DNA of 64,000 bases from Chania multitudinisentens RB-25 (lineage in GTDB: Bacteria; Pseudomonadota; Gammaproteobacteria; Enterobacterales; Enterobacteriaceae). Shown piece by piece: positions 28,085 to 35,786 of this stretch (position 1 is the first letter of the stretch; every line of letters starts with the position of its first letter). Location: positions 4,154,001 to 4,218,000 of the forward strand of contig NZ_CP007044.2 of assembly GCF_000520015.2 (NCBI RefSeq), written 5' to 3'. The position numbers and the translations under genes were made by a program. The notes under the pieces are model-generated. The model was not told the origin of the DNA, made no database searches, and was given only the letters and a program-made list of their open reading frames with translations.

Positions 28085-28971
28085 ACATCTTGTTCTTCCG
28101 TGGCCTGTGGGGCTGGCGCTTTGACCCGGCGAACATGTTCCTCCAGTTCCACGAAGGAAGGACGCTCAGAGGTGTACAGCGTTTTACGGCCAAATTCGAT
28201 GGCGATCTGTGGTGCATAACCGTTCAGACTCGACAGCAGAGTCACTTTGATGCACTGCATCATTTTGGTAGTTTCAGCACTTTTTTGGCGTAACAAGGTG
28301 GCCAGCGGGGAGATAAACCCATAGGCCAGCAAAATACCGAGAAAAGTGCCTACCATGGCATTAGCGATTAAAGCTCCCAGTTCAGCCGCTGGCCGATCGG
28401 CCGAGGCCAACGCATGAACCACGCCCATAACAGCGGCAACAATGCCGAATGCCGGTAACGAATCACCCACCATCGCCAGGCTATTCGCAGGCACTTCACT
28501 TTCCTGTTCGAACGTTTCGATTTCTTCATCCATCAACGCTTCAATTTCAAATGCGTTCATGTTGCCACTCACCATTAACCGTAAATAGTCGGTAATAAAT
28601 TCCACTAAAAGGTTATCGGCAAGAATGCGCGGATAATTAGAGAAGATTTCACTTTCCTGTGGATTATCGATATCAAACTCAAGAGACAACATGCCCTGCT
28701 GGCGAGATTTGGCTAACAATCGATACAGCAGCGCCATCAGATCCATATACAACTCTTTACTGTATTTTGAGCGGCGCATCAGTGTGGGAATGGCACGTAG
28801 TGTGGATTTGATCGCTTTACCGTTATTACCAACAATAAATGCCCCAATACCCGCTCCACCGATAATCAGGAATTCCGCTGGCTGGTAGAGCGCACCAAGA
28901 TGCCCCCCCACAATCAGGTAGCCACCGAATACCGCTCCCAGGACAACGAGATACCCTAAAATAACTAACAC
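28081..28971 (-). CDS. motA: Flagellar stator protein MotA
   Basis: The 296-residue protein starts at GTG (as in E. coli) after AAGGAAC. Four membrane helices flank a large cytoplasmic loop carrying the FliG-interacting charged residues. PAFGIVAAVMGVVHALAS is the conserved helix 3 segment. It conducts protons with MotB. The 156-base gap to flhC has no convincing sigma-28 box, though ACCGATGA near 29010 could be a weak -10. Confidence 0.97.
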   Translation of the reverse strand: MLVILGYLVVLGAVFGGYLIVGGHLGALYQPAEFLIIGGAGIGAFIVGNNGKAIKSTLRAIPTLMRRSKYSKELYMDLMALLYRLLAKSRQQGMLSLEFDIDNPQESEIFSNYPRILADNLLVEFITDYLRLMVSGNMNAFEIEALMDEEIETFEQESEVPANSLAMVGDSLPAFGIVAAVMGVVHALASADRPAAELGALIANAMVGTFLGILLAYGFISPLATLLRQKSAETTKMMQCIKVTLLSSLNGYAPQIAIEFGRKTLYTSERPSFVELEEHVRRVKAPAPQATEEQDV

Positions 28972-29127
28972 GCGTGTTCCTTAAATGCACAAGGTGAGGT
29001 GGACGTGGGATCATCGGTTCGGATGAATGACAGATACACAGCTCAAGCCACGCCCTAGACTCGATAAGTTGAGCCTCTGCGTTTCACTTATCTGGTTTAG
29101 CTGTAGTGAATCGGCCTTATTGCAGAC

Positions 29128-29715
29128 TCAAACTGCGCGGTTAACCTGTTCGTCCAGCAGTTGAGCATTAATATCGGCCAGTGGTGGCGAAAGTTTACGT
29201 TTTTTTACTGCACGGGAAGGAGGTTGGCATAAACTACAAACAAAACTATTAAGTGGTTGATAAGCATGGGTAATAAAAGAGCCTTTGCAGCAGCCACAGG
29301 CGGAGAGCTGCAACATGCCACTGTCGGCAAAACGTACCAGCGTCCAGGCGCGAGTCAAGGCTAGCAAAGGGGCTTCACCGGGTTGCTGCGGGCATTGTTC
29401 CAAGTACAATCGATAGGCTTTGATAACCGCCTCCACCCCGCGACACTGCCTGCTTTTCAGCAGGAATTGGTAAGCGTTATAAAACATGGATGAATGAATA
29501 TTCTGCTCCCAGGTCATAAACCAATCGGTAGAAAATGGCAGCATTCCTTTAGGTGGAGGGGTGCCACGCAATTCCTTGTAAAGCTTGATCAAGCGCCCAC
29601 GGCTGAGCTGCGTTTCACTTTCCAGCATTTGTAAACGCGCACCTAACGTGATCAGTTCCATGGCGAGCTGAATATCTTTGGCTTCCTGAACAATACTTTT
29701 TGCTGTCATCATCAT
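29128..29715 (-). CDS. flhC: Flagellar master regulator subunit FlhC
   Basis: The protein has 195 residues and is near-identical to enteric FlhC through the core (ELITLGARLQMLESETQLSR; GMLPFSTDWFMTWEQN). A C-terminal four-Cys zinc site (CGCC and CSLC) is present. FlhD4C2 activates class 2 flagellar promoters. Three ATGs in a row overlap the flhD stop; the third would give the E. coli-like MTAKSIVQEA start. Translation is probably coupled to flhD. Confidence 0.98.
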   Translation of the reverse strand: MMMTAKSIVQEAKDIQLAMELITLGARLQMLESETQLSRGRLIKLYKELRGTPPPKGMLPFSTDWFMTWEQNIHSSMFYNAYQFLLKSRQCRGVEAVIKAYRLYLEQCPQQPGEAPLLALTRAWTLVRFADSGMLQLSACGCCKGSFITHAYQPLNSFVCSLCQPPSRAVKKRKLSPPLADINAQLLDEQVNRAV

Positions 29716-30062
29716 GCTCTTTTCTTTGTCGTGCTACCGTCTTTACCCGATAGTTCCTGTAATAAATGGCTCGATAACAGAATGCCCGTATGGATTTGTT
29801 GTAAATCATCCACTCGGGACTCTTTAGTCAGATGTTCAATCGTATTGTGATCGTTGAAACGGAAATGACAGACCAGTTGATTCGTTTCTGCCAATTTAAC
29901 CATCTGTGGCAACGTAAGTTGCGATAATGCATTAGCCATAGTTTCATCAATTCCCAGGCGAAACATGGCCGATGCTTTTTCGTCATTGATCAAACGCTGC
30001 GCCAAAAGCAAATACGATAAATTAATATCATAAATATGTTTAAGTAGCTCAGATGTACCCAT
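29712..30062 (-). CDS. flhD: Flagellar master regulator subunit FlhD
   Basis: I chose the ATG at 30062, giving 116 residues starting MGTSELLKHIYDINLSYLLL, collinear with E. coli MHTSELL. An ATG at 30071 adds three residues. The helical protein dimerises and combines with FlhC to form the class 1 activator of the whole 30 kb block. The upstream region is long and AT-rich and holds a candidate RcsAB box at 30292-30305, about 230 bases before the start codon. Confidence 0.97.
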   Translation of the reverse strand: MGTSELLKHIYDINLSYLLLAQRLINDEKASAMFRLGIDETMANALSQLTLPQMVKLAETNQLVCHFRFNDHNTIEHLTKESRVDDLQQIHTGILLSSHLLQELSGKDGSTTKKRA

Positions 30063-30291
30063 ATTCCCCATCCCGAAAGACTATGTTTAAAAACATACAT
30101 TAGGCGATAAACTTATCGCCCGTGACTTGGGTTTATTTTCGAGGTTTACAAACGGATCGCCAAATACCAGCCGTAATGTGACTCAATTAGGGCCGTTACT
30201 CAAATTTTGATTCATATGCAAACCAACGTGTACGGATATACAGCATCACGCTTCTATAACACTTTCACGATGAAACTATTCCATAATAATC

Positions 30292-30305
30292 TGGGATTAT
30301 TCCTA
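30292..30305 (-). promoter_or_regulatory. Candidate RcsAB box in the flhDC leader/promoter
   Basis: The plus strand reads TGGGATTATTCCTA, which matches 11 of 14 positions of the RcsAB consensus TAAGAATATTCCTA. On the flhD strand it lies about 230 bases before the start codon, right after a TATTTA-like -10. E. coli flhDC is repressed by RcsB/RcsA through a box just downstream of the start point. rcsA is present at 43095. This is a motif match by eye only. Confidence 0.6.
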
Positions 30306-30373
30306 GTTAAATACAACTCTACTCTTGAACCATTGGCATACACAACGCCAGTAAGATGTGATTTTAAAAAAAA

Positions 30374-30389
30374 TGCCATACATCTCACA
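30374..30389. promoter_or_regulatory. Weak candidate CRP site upstream of flhDC
   Basis: TGCCA-N6-TCACA has one perfect half-site and one 3-of-5 half-site of the CRP consensus TGTGA-N6-TCACA. Its centre is roughly 75 bases upstream of the inferred flhD start point, close to where E. coli flhDC carries its CRP site. The support is positional. Confidence 0.3.
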
Positions 30390-31895
30390 AAAATAAAAAA
30401 TCCCAGATCCTGTACTACTGCGTTGATTGGCTCTGATCTGATTTTAGTTCAAAAAATAATCACCAGCGAAAATATGTCTTGAAAATGACATTTTTCCACC
30501 AAAAAACTCTATTTTTCAGATAAGAACGAATAAAATACCAATAAAAATCACGTGATAAAATAAAAAAATTACAATAGCGAAATTATTCAGAATTAAAAAC
30601 CTTATGATCTATAAAATAGATTCAAATGAAAAAGTAACCAAGGTAAATTACAAGGATTTACTGTTTCAAAATTTCACTTAAGGATAGAAAAACAATGCTG
30701 TTTCAATCTGTTCCTGATACTAATTATTGGTTAGAAATAACATATCTTTACTTAAAAAAAGAAAACTGACACAACATAACGATATATACCCTTAATTATT
30801 TAAGCTATAGATGGGTAACCCTAGCAGGATAGATCATCATGCAGTAAAGTGAGCAACAACCTAACCTAGAGCAAATCCGAACGCCGTTTGCAGCAACTCC
30901 GAAAAGATGAACCTTTGGATAAGCCGATAACAAAGCCAGTATATACGCAATTTTAAGTATAGCGAATATAGGCCAGGAGTTCATAGAAACCACCTCAAGA
31001 AAGAAAGTTAAAGCTAGATTAACTTAATCAGTGATTCGAGTGAGTATATTTCACCGAGAAAAATACCTTTTCACGGTGTAAACATATATCCTAAACGAAT
31101 AAACGCTTTCACCCTTACTAAAAAACACTGATGGATAAATCTTAATATTTTGCTAATTAAAAAGAAAACATCATTTTATTATTCATAAAAAAACGTTTCA
31201 CAAACCCATTCCATTCTTAATTAAATTTAAATAATTGCAATATGAAAATAAAAATTTAATTTAAGATTTATTTACAGAAATACATTAACCATATATTATT
31301 CAATTGTGATAAAACACTCTGTCACTAAGCCGCTGTATAAAAACCATCTTGATAACAAAATAACTTATCGCCCTTATCTCCTGCTCGCATGCTTATCTTT
31401 TTCTCCTTCTAACCTCGGTAGGTGGCTTGCTCAACGTTGCTCCTGTAGACAAAGAATGGTCAGACCAGAAGGTGACTTCTCTTGGATTATTTTTCCACGT
31501 TGAAGGTCAAGGGAATACTTAACCAGAGGTTTTTGTTGGGAATAATCCCAAATAAAAGTCTCAAAATAGGCCGTGTAAAATCCAGAGCAGATTTCTTCTA
31601 TGCCCTACCTCCTTCACATTCATCAAGTTCCTATTGCCTACAGCAATGATATCTAGCAGTTTCTCTCTTAAGAGAATACTTAATTGATGTTTTATATGCG
31701 CAGAAATATTGCCGATATGCTCAGCACATATTATCATTCTCTATACGCTAACGGTTCCATTCAGTTTATTTCGTTACAGCGTGATTTTTGTCCATTTTTT
31801 TGCTTGTGTCTAGCGACGCATCCTTGCTCACAATGACCTTGTAAGCATGTGGCGTTTTTTATCGACTTAAACGATTAACAGGCGATATTCCAACC

Positions 31896-32111
31896 ATGAC
31901 CTATACCATCGATTATCTGATGACATTCCGTAGATGTTCCAGTTTAGATAGCTTAGAAAAAGTCTACGATAAGCTTAATTACTCCATCACTAACGACAGT
32001 GAAATGAGCAGTATGTACCGTGCAGCCGATCACCGCCGTGCGGAATTGATTTCAGGCAAGTTATTCGACTTAGGAAAAATACCAAAATCATTGTGGGCAC
32101 AGGTTCTTTAA
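31896..32111 (+). CDS. cnu: Hha/Cnu-family nucleoid-associated protein (Cnu/YdgT-like)
   Basis: This is a 71-residue protein. The block MYRAADHRRAELISGKLFDLGKIPKSLW matches E. coli Cnu (YdgT) almost residue for residue (written in full only by key parts: YRAADHRRAEL, LFDLG, PKS.W). Hha/Cnu proteins have no DNA-binding fold of their own; they bind the H-NS dimerisation region and tune silencing of AT-rich loci. In E. coli the gene lies near rnf; here it borders the long AT-rich flhDC control region, reading away from it. It could be the only Cnu or an additional paralogue. Confidence 0.88.
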   Translation: MTYTIDYLMTFRRCSSLDSLEKVYDKLNYSITNDSEMSSMYRAADHRRAELISGKLFDLGKIPKSLWAQVL

Positions 32112-32262
32112 CCTACAACTATGACGCGCGCTTCTTTTTTATCCTTTATGGCGGTTTTTTTTACCAGCACTAAGATTTGCTGCGCGCGTGATACAACACA
32201 CATTTATTGTACTGGCAAAGCTCTACTCTTTTAGCAAATTAAGCAGGCTACAGGAGTAGAAT

Positions 32263-32682
32263 ATGGGATATTGTAACGTTTTAGTAGCGGTAGCAGTAGC
32301 ACCAGACAGCCACAGGTTGGTTGAGAAAGCGGTTTCCATTGTGCGCCCTTACCATGGGCGAATCACGCTGGTCAGCATGATTGCCAACCCTGAAATCTAT
32401 AACAACTTCGCTGGCCCGATGCTTGGCGATTTACGCGCATTGATGGAAGAAGAAATTCTACTATTTATGCAAGAACTGCAACAACGTGCTAACTACCCCA
32501 TCAGCAATACCCGGATTATTCACGGTGAATTAGGTGATTGCCTGACCTATGCCAACCAGCAGCAACCTTTTGATCTGGTTATTTGTGGTAACCACAGTGA
32601 TAGCCTGATGAACAAAGTGACTTGCTCTGCGGCTCGTTTTATTAATACCAGCAGCATAGATGTACTAATCATTCCATTATGA
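32263..32682 (+). CDS. uspC: Universal stress protein UspC
   Basis: The 139-residue UspA-fold protein has MGYCNVLVAVAVAPDSHRLV at the N-terminus and FDLVICGNHSDSLMNKVTCS near the C-terminus, closely following E. coli UspC (YecG). In E. coli, uspC is also the neighbour of flhDC and has been linked to motility and stress resistance. The ribosome binding site AGGAG lies before the ATG. It is separated from cnu by 151 bases. Confidence 0.92.
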   Translation: MGYCNVLVAVAVAPDSHRLVEKAVSIVRPYHGRITLVSMIANPEIYNNFAGPMLGDLRALMEEEILLFMQELQQRANYPISNTRIIHGELGDCLTYANQQQPFDLVICGNHSDSLMNKVTCSAARFINTSSIDVLIIPL

Positions 32683-33166
32683 CGATGGCTGTTTCCTTTA
32701 TTTTCCAATGACTCCCGTTTATGGTATCTAATCCATATTCTGATGAAACTTAATTTGCAATAAAAATTAATGTCCTGAAAATAATAAAAAAATGCTGAAT
32801 ATGCAGGGTTAACTTTAATCAGGGATTTTCATACTCAAAAAGTAACTATTCGAATCTACATTCTAAATATAAAAATAATTCATATATAACACTATGTTAG
32901 ATGGAAGGTTATTAAATGTGGTTTATGGCATGATAATAAATAAACGTAGTTATTATTTCTCTTTAGAACAAAAGTTTTTAGCCATACGAAAACGTGTTAG
33001 AAGGGCTGAAAACGCCCCCCCAAGCCTCCATTTGCCTACCAGTAACGTAGCATTCCAACGGTAAACACCACACCAGCACGCAGCCACTGCATTCTCTTCT
33101 GCTTTCTGCTCAATTCGGGTGTTCATGGCATCTCTCTATTTACCATTAACACACCTTGCACAGCGA
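32683..33166. other. Intergenic region between uspC and the dioxygenase
   Basis: The uspC-proximal 250 bases are very AT-rich with no gene or clear terminator. The part next to the dioxygenase holds only a weak 57-codon frame (32953-33126, minus). A stretch GGGCTGAAAACGCCCCCCC near 33004-33022 could form a short GGGC/GCCC stem. Confidence 0.4.
32953..33126 (-). CDS. Possible 57-residue ORF downstream of the dioxygenase gene
   Basis: The frame starts MNTRIEQKAEENAVAACWCG with GAGAG eight bases upstream of the ATG and ends at TAA, 41 bases after the dioxygenase stop on the same strand. It contains a Cys/Trp-rich middle and a basic tail. I do not recognise it. A seven-G run inside the frame and lack of family support make a chance frame likely. 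Confidence 0.22.
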   Translation of the reverse strand: MNTRIEQKAEENAVAACWCGVYRWNATLLVGKWRLGGAFSALLTRFRMAKNFCSKEK

Positions 33167-34009
33167 TCAGGAACCAATTTCGGTACGTACATCCAACAGT
33201 TCTGGAAAGAAAGTCAGTTCCAAAGCCTTTTTCAAGAAACTCACGCCGCTGGAACCCCCGGTTCCTGGTTTAAAACCGATGATCCGCTCCACGGTTTTCA
33301 TATGACGGAAACGCCACAGGTGGAAACTCTCCTCAATATCCACCAGTTTTTCGGCCATTTCATAGGCTTCCCAATAGATTTGGGGATTATCATAGATTTG
33401 TTTAAACACGGGTAACAGATCGGGATTACGCTGATAGGATTGTGTCCAATCACGTTCAATACAGGCTTGTGGCACCGGCAGACCATGGCGAGAAAGGTAA
33501 AGCAGGAATTCATCATACAGACTAGGTGCTTCCAAAATTGCTTTTAGCGCCGTATGTTTCTCCACATCATCACTGAATACTGTCAGCATGGCCGCGTTTT
33601 TGTTGCCCAGCAAAAATTCGATCGAACGATATTGATAAGACTGGAAACCTGAAGAGTTGCCAAGCACCCCGCGGAATTCTACATATTCCGAAGGCGTCAA
33701 AGTTTCCAGAACGGCCCACTGTTCAAACAATAACCGCTGGATCTGCTTCACCCTTGCAAGAATTTTGAAACAATGGCTGAGCTTATCCTGCTGCACCAAA
33801 AGCCGTGCCGCCTGTAACTCATGCAGCATGAGTTTCATCCATAATTCAGACGTTTGATGCTGCACAATGAATAGCATCTCATCGTGATGTTGTGGGTTAG
33901 AAAGCGGTTGCTGGCAAACCAATAAACGATCAAGGCACAGGTAATCACCATAGCTCATACGCTTCGAAAAATCGGTGACAATGGTGTCTTCTAATTCCCG
34001 TTGATTCAT
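33167..34009 (-). CDS. kynA: Tryptophan 2,3-dioxygenase
   Basis: Starting at the ATG preceded by TGGAGAGAGAAA, the protein has 280 residues (MNQRELEDTIVTDFSKRMSY). Family motifs are YGDYLCLDRLL, the haem/substrate segment HHDEMLFIVQHQTSELWMKL, and the C-terminal FKPGTGGSSGVSFL. The enzyme opens the indole ring of L-tryptophan to N-formylkynurenine. No other kynurenine-pathway gene is adjacent, but an HGGYW-type formamidase-like gene lies at 53077-53892. It is absent from E. coli K-12 but known in several bacteria. Confidence 0.95.
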   Translation of the reverse strand: MNQRELEDTIVTDFSKRMSYGDYLCLDRLLVCQQPLSNPQHHDEMLFIVQHQTSELWMKLMLHELQAARLLVQQDKLSHCFKILARVKQIQRLLFEQWAVLETLTPSEYVEFRGVLGNSSGFQSYQYRSIEFLLGNKNAAMLTVFSDDVEKHTALKAILEAPSLYDEFLLYLSRHGLPVPQACIERDWTQSYQRNPDLLPVFKQIYDNPQIYWEAYEMAEKLVDIEESFHLWRFRHMKTVERIIGFKPGTGGSSGVSFLKKALELTFFPELLDVRTEIGS

Positions 34010-34374
34010 TTTCTCTCTCCATACGCCCGCGTCTCGCTCAGAAGAAGCGCGCTGCTCGTTGCTAAAACAAGAGAAAACAATAATCCATTTACGTAACAAT
34101 AGTGTAACAATCGGCGAGAGTTGCCTCGCAGATCACATGCTTGCTTGACCTGCAACAAACCAGAGCCACTAGCTGTGCCACATAAACTGGGCCACGCGAA
34201 ATGCTGGACTCAAGATTTTTAGACACACTTGCCAGCAAGATGAGTGTTCATGTCAATTTAAAATTCGCCTCTGGGTACGAATTTAATATGAATTCGCCTG
34301 TAGATACGAATACTTGACAAATTCGCCTGTGGATGCGAATTTAATCTTACTCTCCCGTCTTGTTAACCAGCAAA
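34010..34374. other. Divergent control region between kynA and the SatD gene
   Basis: The kynA-proximal half shows no recognisable operator. The SatD-proximal half (34262-34341) is filled by three 22-bp dyad repeats and a TTGACA -35-like hexamer at 34314-34319. Confidence 0.7.
34262..34341 (+). promoter_or_regulatory. Three-copy dyad operator array before the SatD gene
   Basis: Copies at 34262-34283, 34291-34312 and 34320-34341 share the pattern AATTCG-N10-CGAATT (last base A in copy 2), with nearly the same core CCTGTGGATA. Start-to-start spacing is exactly 29 bases both times. A TTGACA hexamer sits in the second spacer, and copy 3 covers the -35/-10 spacer, as expected for autorepression. 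The likely binder is the HTH at the end of the downstream SatD protein. Confidence 0.8.
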
Positions 34375-34971
34375 ATGAAAGCACAAATCAGTGTGATCAC
34401 TGGCGATTTAGTGAACTCACAGCAGGTTGATACTGCCAATTACATTGCTTACCTTAATGGCCTGCTCGCCGAATTACAGCAGGCCAAGTACTTACAACAA
34501 TATGACATCTTCCGCGGTGACAGCTTCCAAGTAGTCTCGAAACCGGAGAAAGGATTATTTCTGGCCGTATATCTTCGCATAGCACTGCGAGCAGTTGATG
34601 CCGTTCATTGGGATGCCCGGCTAGCAATAGGCTTGGGCACCCGCCAGGCAAAAAACACCGGTTATGGCAGTGCCTTTCTCAATTCAGGCAATGCTCTGGA
34701 TGACATGGCCAAAAATTGCTATCTGTCTCTGAAAACCGATAATCAAAAAACCAATAGGATTGTCAGCGATCTGTTACCAATGTTAGATCATGTCATTGGC
34801 CGCTTGTCACAGACCGAAGCTAAAATTGTACAAACCCGAATGTTTACCAGTACCAACAAGGAAGCCGCTGCGGCATTGCAGAAAGCGTCCTCAACCGTTT
34901 CCGCAGCCTTGAAACGGGCAGCTTTTGAAGAAATCATGCAATTTATCACGGCAATAAACAGGATAACCTAA
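34375..34971 (+). CDS. SatD-family protein with C-terminal HTH
   Basis: The ATG at 34375 gives 198 residues (MKAQISVITGDLVNSQQVDT). Residues 1 to about 140 form the SatD domain with the nucleotide-site-like start VITGDLVNS and RGDSFQV. Residues about 145-190 (LSQTEAKIVQTRMFTSTNKE and following) resemble the sigma region 4/LuxR-type helix-turn-helix. The protein probably binds the three-copy operator just upstream. The stop overlaps the next gene's start (TAATG), so the two are coupled. The cellular function of this family is not known to me. Confidence 0.85.
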   Translation: MKAQISVITGDLVNSQQVDTANYIAYLNGLLAELQQAKYLQQYDIFRGDSFQVVSKPEKGLFLAVYLRIALRAVDAVHWDARLAIGLGTRQAKNTGYGSAFLNSGNALDDMAKNCYLSLKTDNQKTNRIVSDLLPMLDHVIGRLSQTEAKIVQTRMFTSTNKEAAAALQKASSTVSAALKRAAFEEIMQFITAINRIT

Positions 34972-35747
34972 TGATGGATTTAACCTATATTCCACTGTTG
35001 ACCTGGATGCTGATTATCCATTTGGTTGCCGACTTCCCCCTGCAACCTCTCAGTTGGGTAAAGGATAAAACCCTGAATCGTGGCCGTTCGCGCTTCTTAT
35101 TGCTGCATGCTTTAGTACATGGCGCATTGGCTGCTGGGGTTGTCGCCATATTTGAACTGCTGCATGGCGGATTATCATTTGCAAATATATTGCTGGCCCT
35201 GTTGATAATTGGCATCAGCCATTACCTGATTGATTTAATGAAAGTCACTTGGTTTACTCGCCTGAGCCCGGCAAGTAGCCTTCTGTTTGATCAAAGCCTG
35301 CATCTGGTCACCACTGTTTGTCTGTGGCTGTATATCAGCCCTCATGCAGATACATTGTTGCTCGCCAGTTGGCAACAGATTAACAGCTGGCAGTTGAGTC
35401 TAATGCTGTTGGCCTACCTGTTGATTTATATGCCAATGGGTATCCTGATTGGGCAGTTACTGGCCCATTGGGCCCCGCAAATGCCGCTCAGTGCTAAAGC
35501 CGACAATGATTCGTTGCTGCGCGCGGGCAAGCAAATTGGCTATCTGGAAAGGACACTGATCCTGACGTTTGTGTTAATCGGCCAGATACCCGCTATTGGT
35601 TTTTTGCTGGCAGCAAAGTCCATTTTTCGTTTTGGTGATCTGCGGCAGATAGGTGAAAAAATGCGTACCGAGTATGTGCTGCTCGGTACGCTATTTTCTT
35701 TTACGCTGACCATTATCTTAGGTCTGCTGGTGAAAAAATTACTATAA
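34971..35747 (+). CDS. DUF3307 membrane protein
   Basis: The 258-residue integral membrane protein has about six hydrophobic helices. The conserved HLVADFPLQPLSWVKDK motif near the N-terminus and the later ISHYLIDLMK segment identify the DUF3307 family. Members often sit beside SatD genes, and here the pair overlaps by one base. Polar His/Asp residues in the first helices could form a metal or ligand site. The function is unknown. It is convergent with mgtB, 39 bases away. Confidence 0.82.
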   Translation: MMDLTYIPLLTWMLIIHLVADFPLQPLSWVKDKTLNRGRSRFLLLHALVHGALAAGVVAIFELLHGGLSFANILLALLIIGISHYLIDLMKVTWFTRLSPASSLLFDQSLHLVTTVCLWLYISPHADTLLLASWQQINSWQLSLMLLAYLLIYMPMGILIGQLLAHWAPQMPLSAKADNDSLLRAGKQIGYLERTLILTFVLIGQIPAIGFLLAAKSIFRFGDLRQIGEKMRTEYVLLGTLFSFTLTIILGLLVKKLL

Positions 35748-35786
35748 CCGCTGAGTCGCTATCGTACCCAGCGGCCGTTGTCACTA

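Larger units (their letters stand above)
30072..31895. other. 1.8 kb AT-rich region upstream of flhDC without a confident gene
   Basis: No frame here has good coding character; several frames of 60-90 codons are AT-rich and lack credible ribosome binding sites. The part nearest flhD holds the candidate RcsAB and CRP sites. A 14-base palindrome TGGGAATAATCCCA at 31537-31550 resembles an RcsAB box (10 of 14). A stop-free stretch at 31364-31522, lacking ATG, could be a gene remnant. The size and base composition suggest a silenced, multi-input control region for flhDC. I see no insertion sequence. Confidence 0.6.

Noticed and set aside
28972..29127. Sigma-28 promoter before motA
   Set aside because: Only a weak -10 (ACCGATGA) was found with no matching -35 at the 11-base spacing; I could not support a promoter.
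30207..30482. 91-codon plus-strand frame in the flhDC upstream region
   Set aside because: AT-rich, no ribosome binding site, no recognisable protein features, and it covers the expected flhDC promoter.
34262..34341. CRISPR-like reading of the 29-base periodic repeats
   Set aside because: Only three copies, spacers of seven bases, palindromic units at a promoter, and no cas genes; an operator array explains it better.
35748..35786. mgtR-like peptide after mgtB
   Set aside because: The 39-base gap to the convergent DUF3307 gene is too short and shows no suitable frame.
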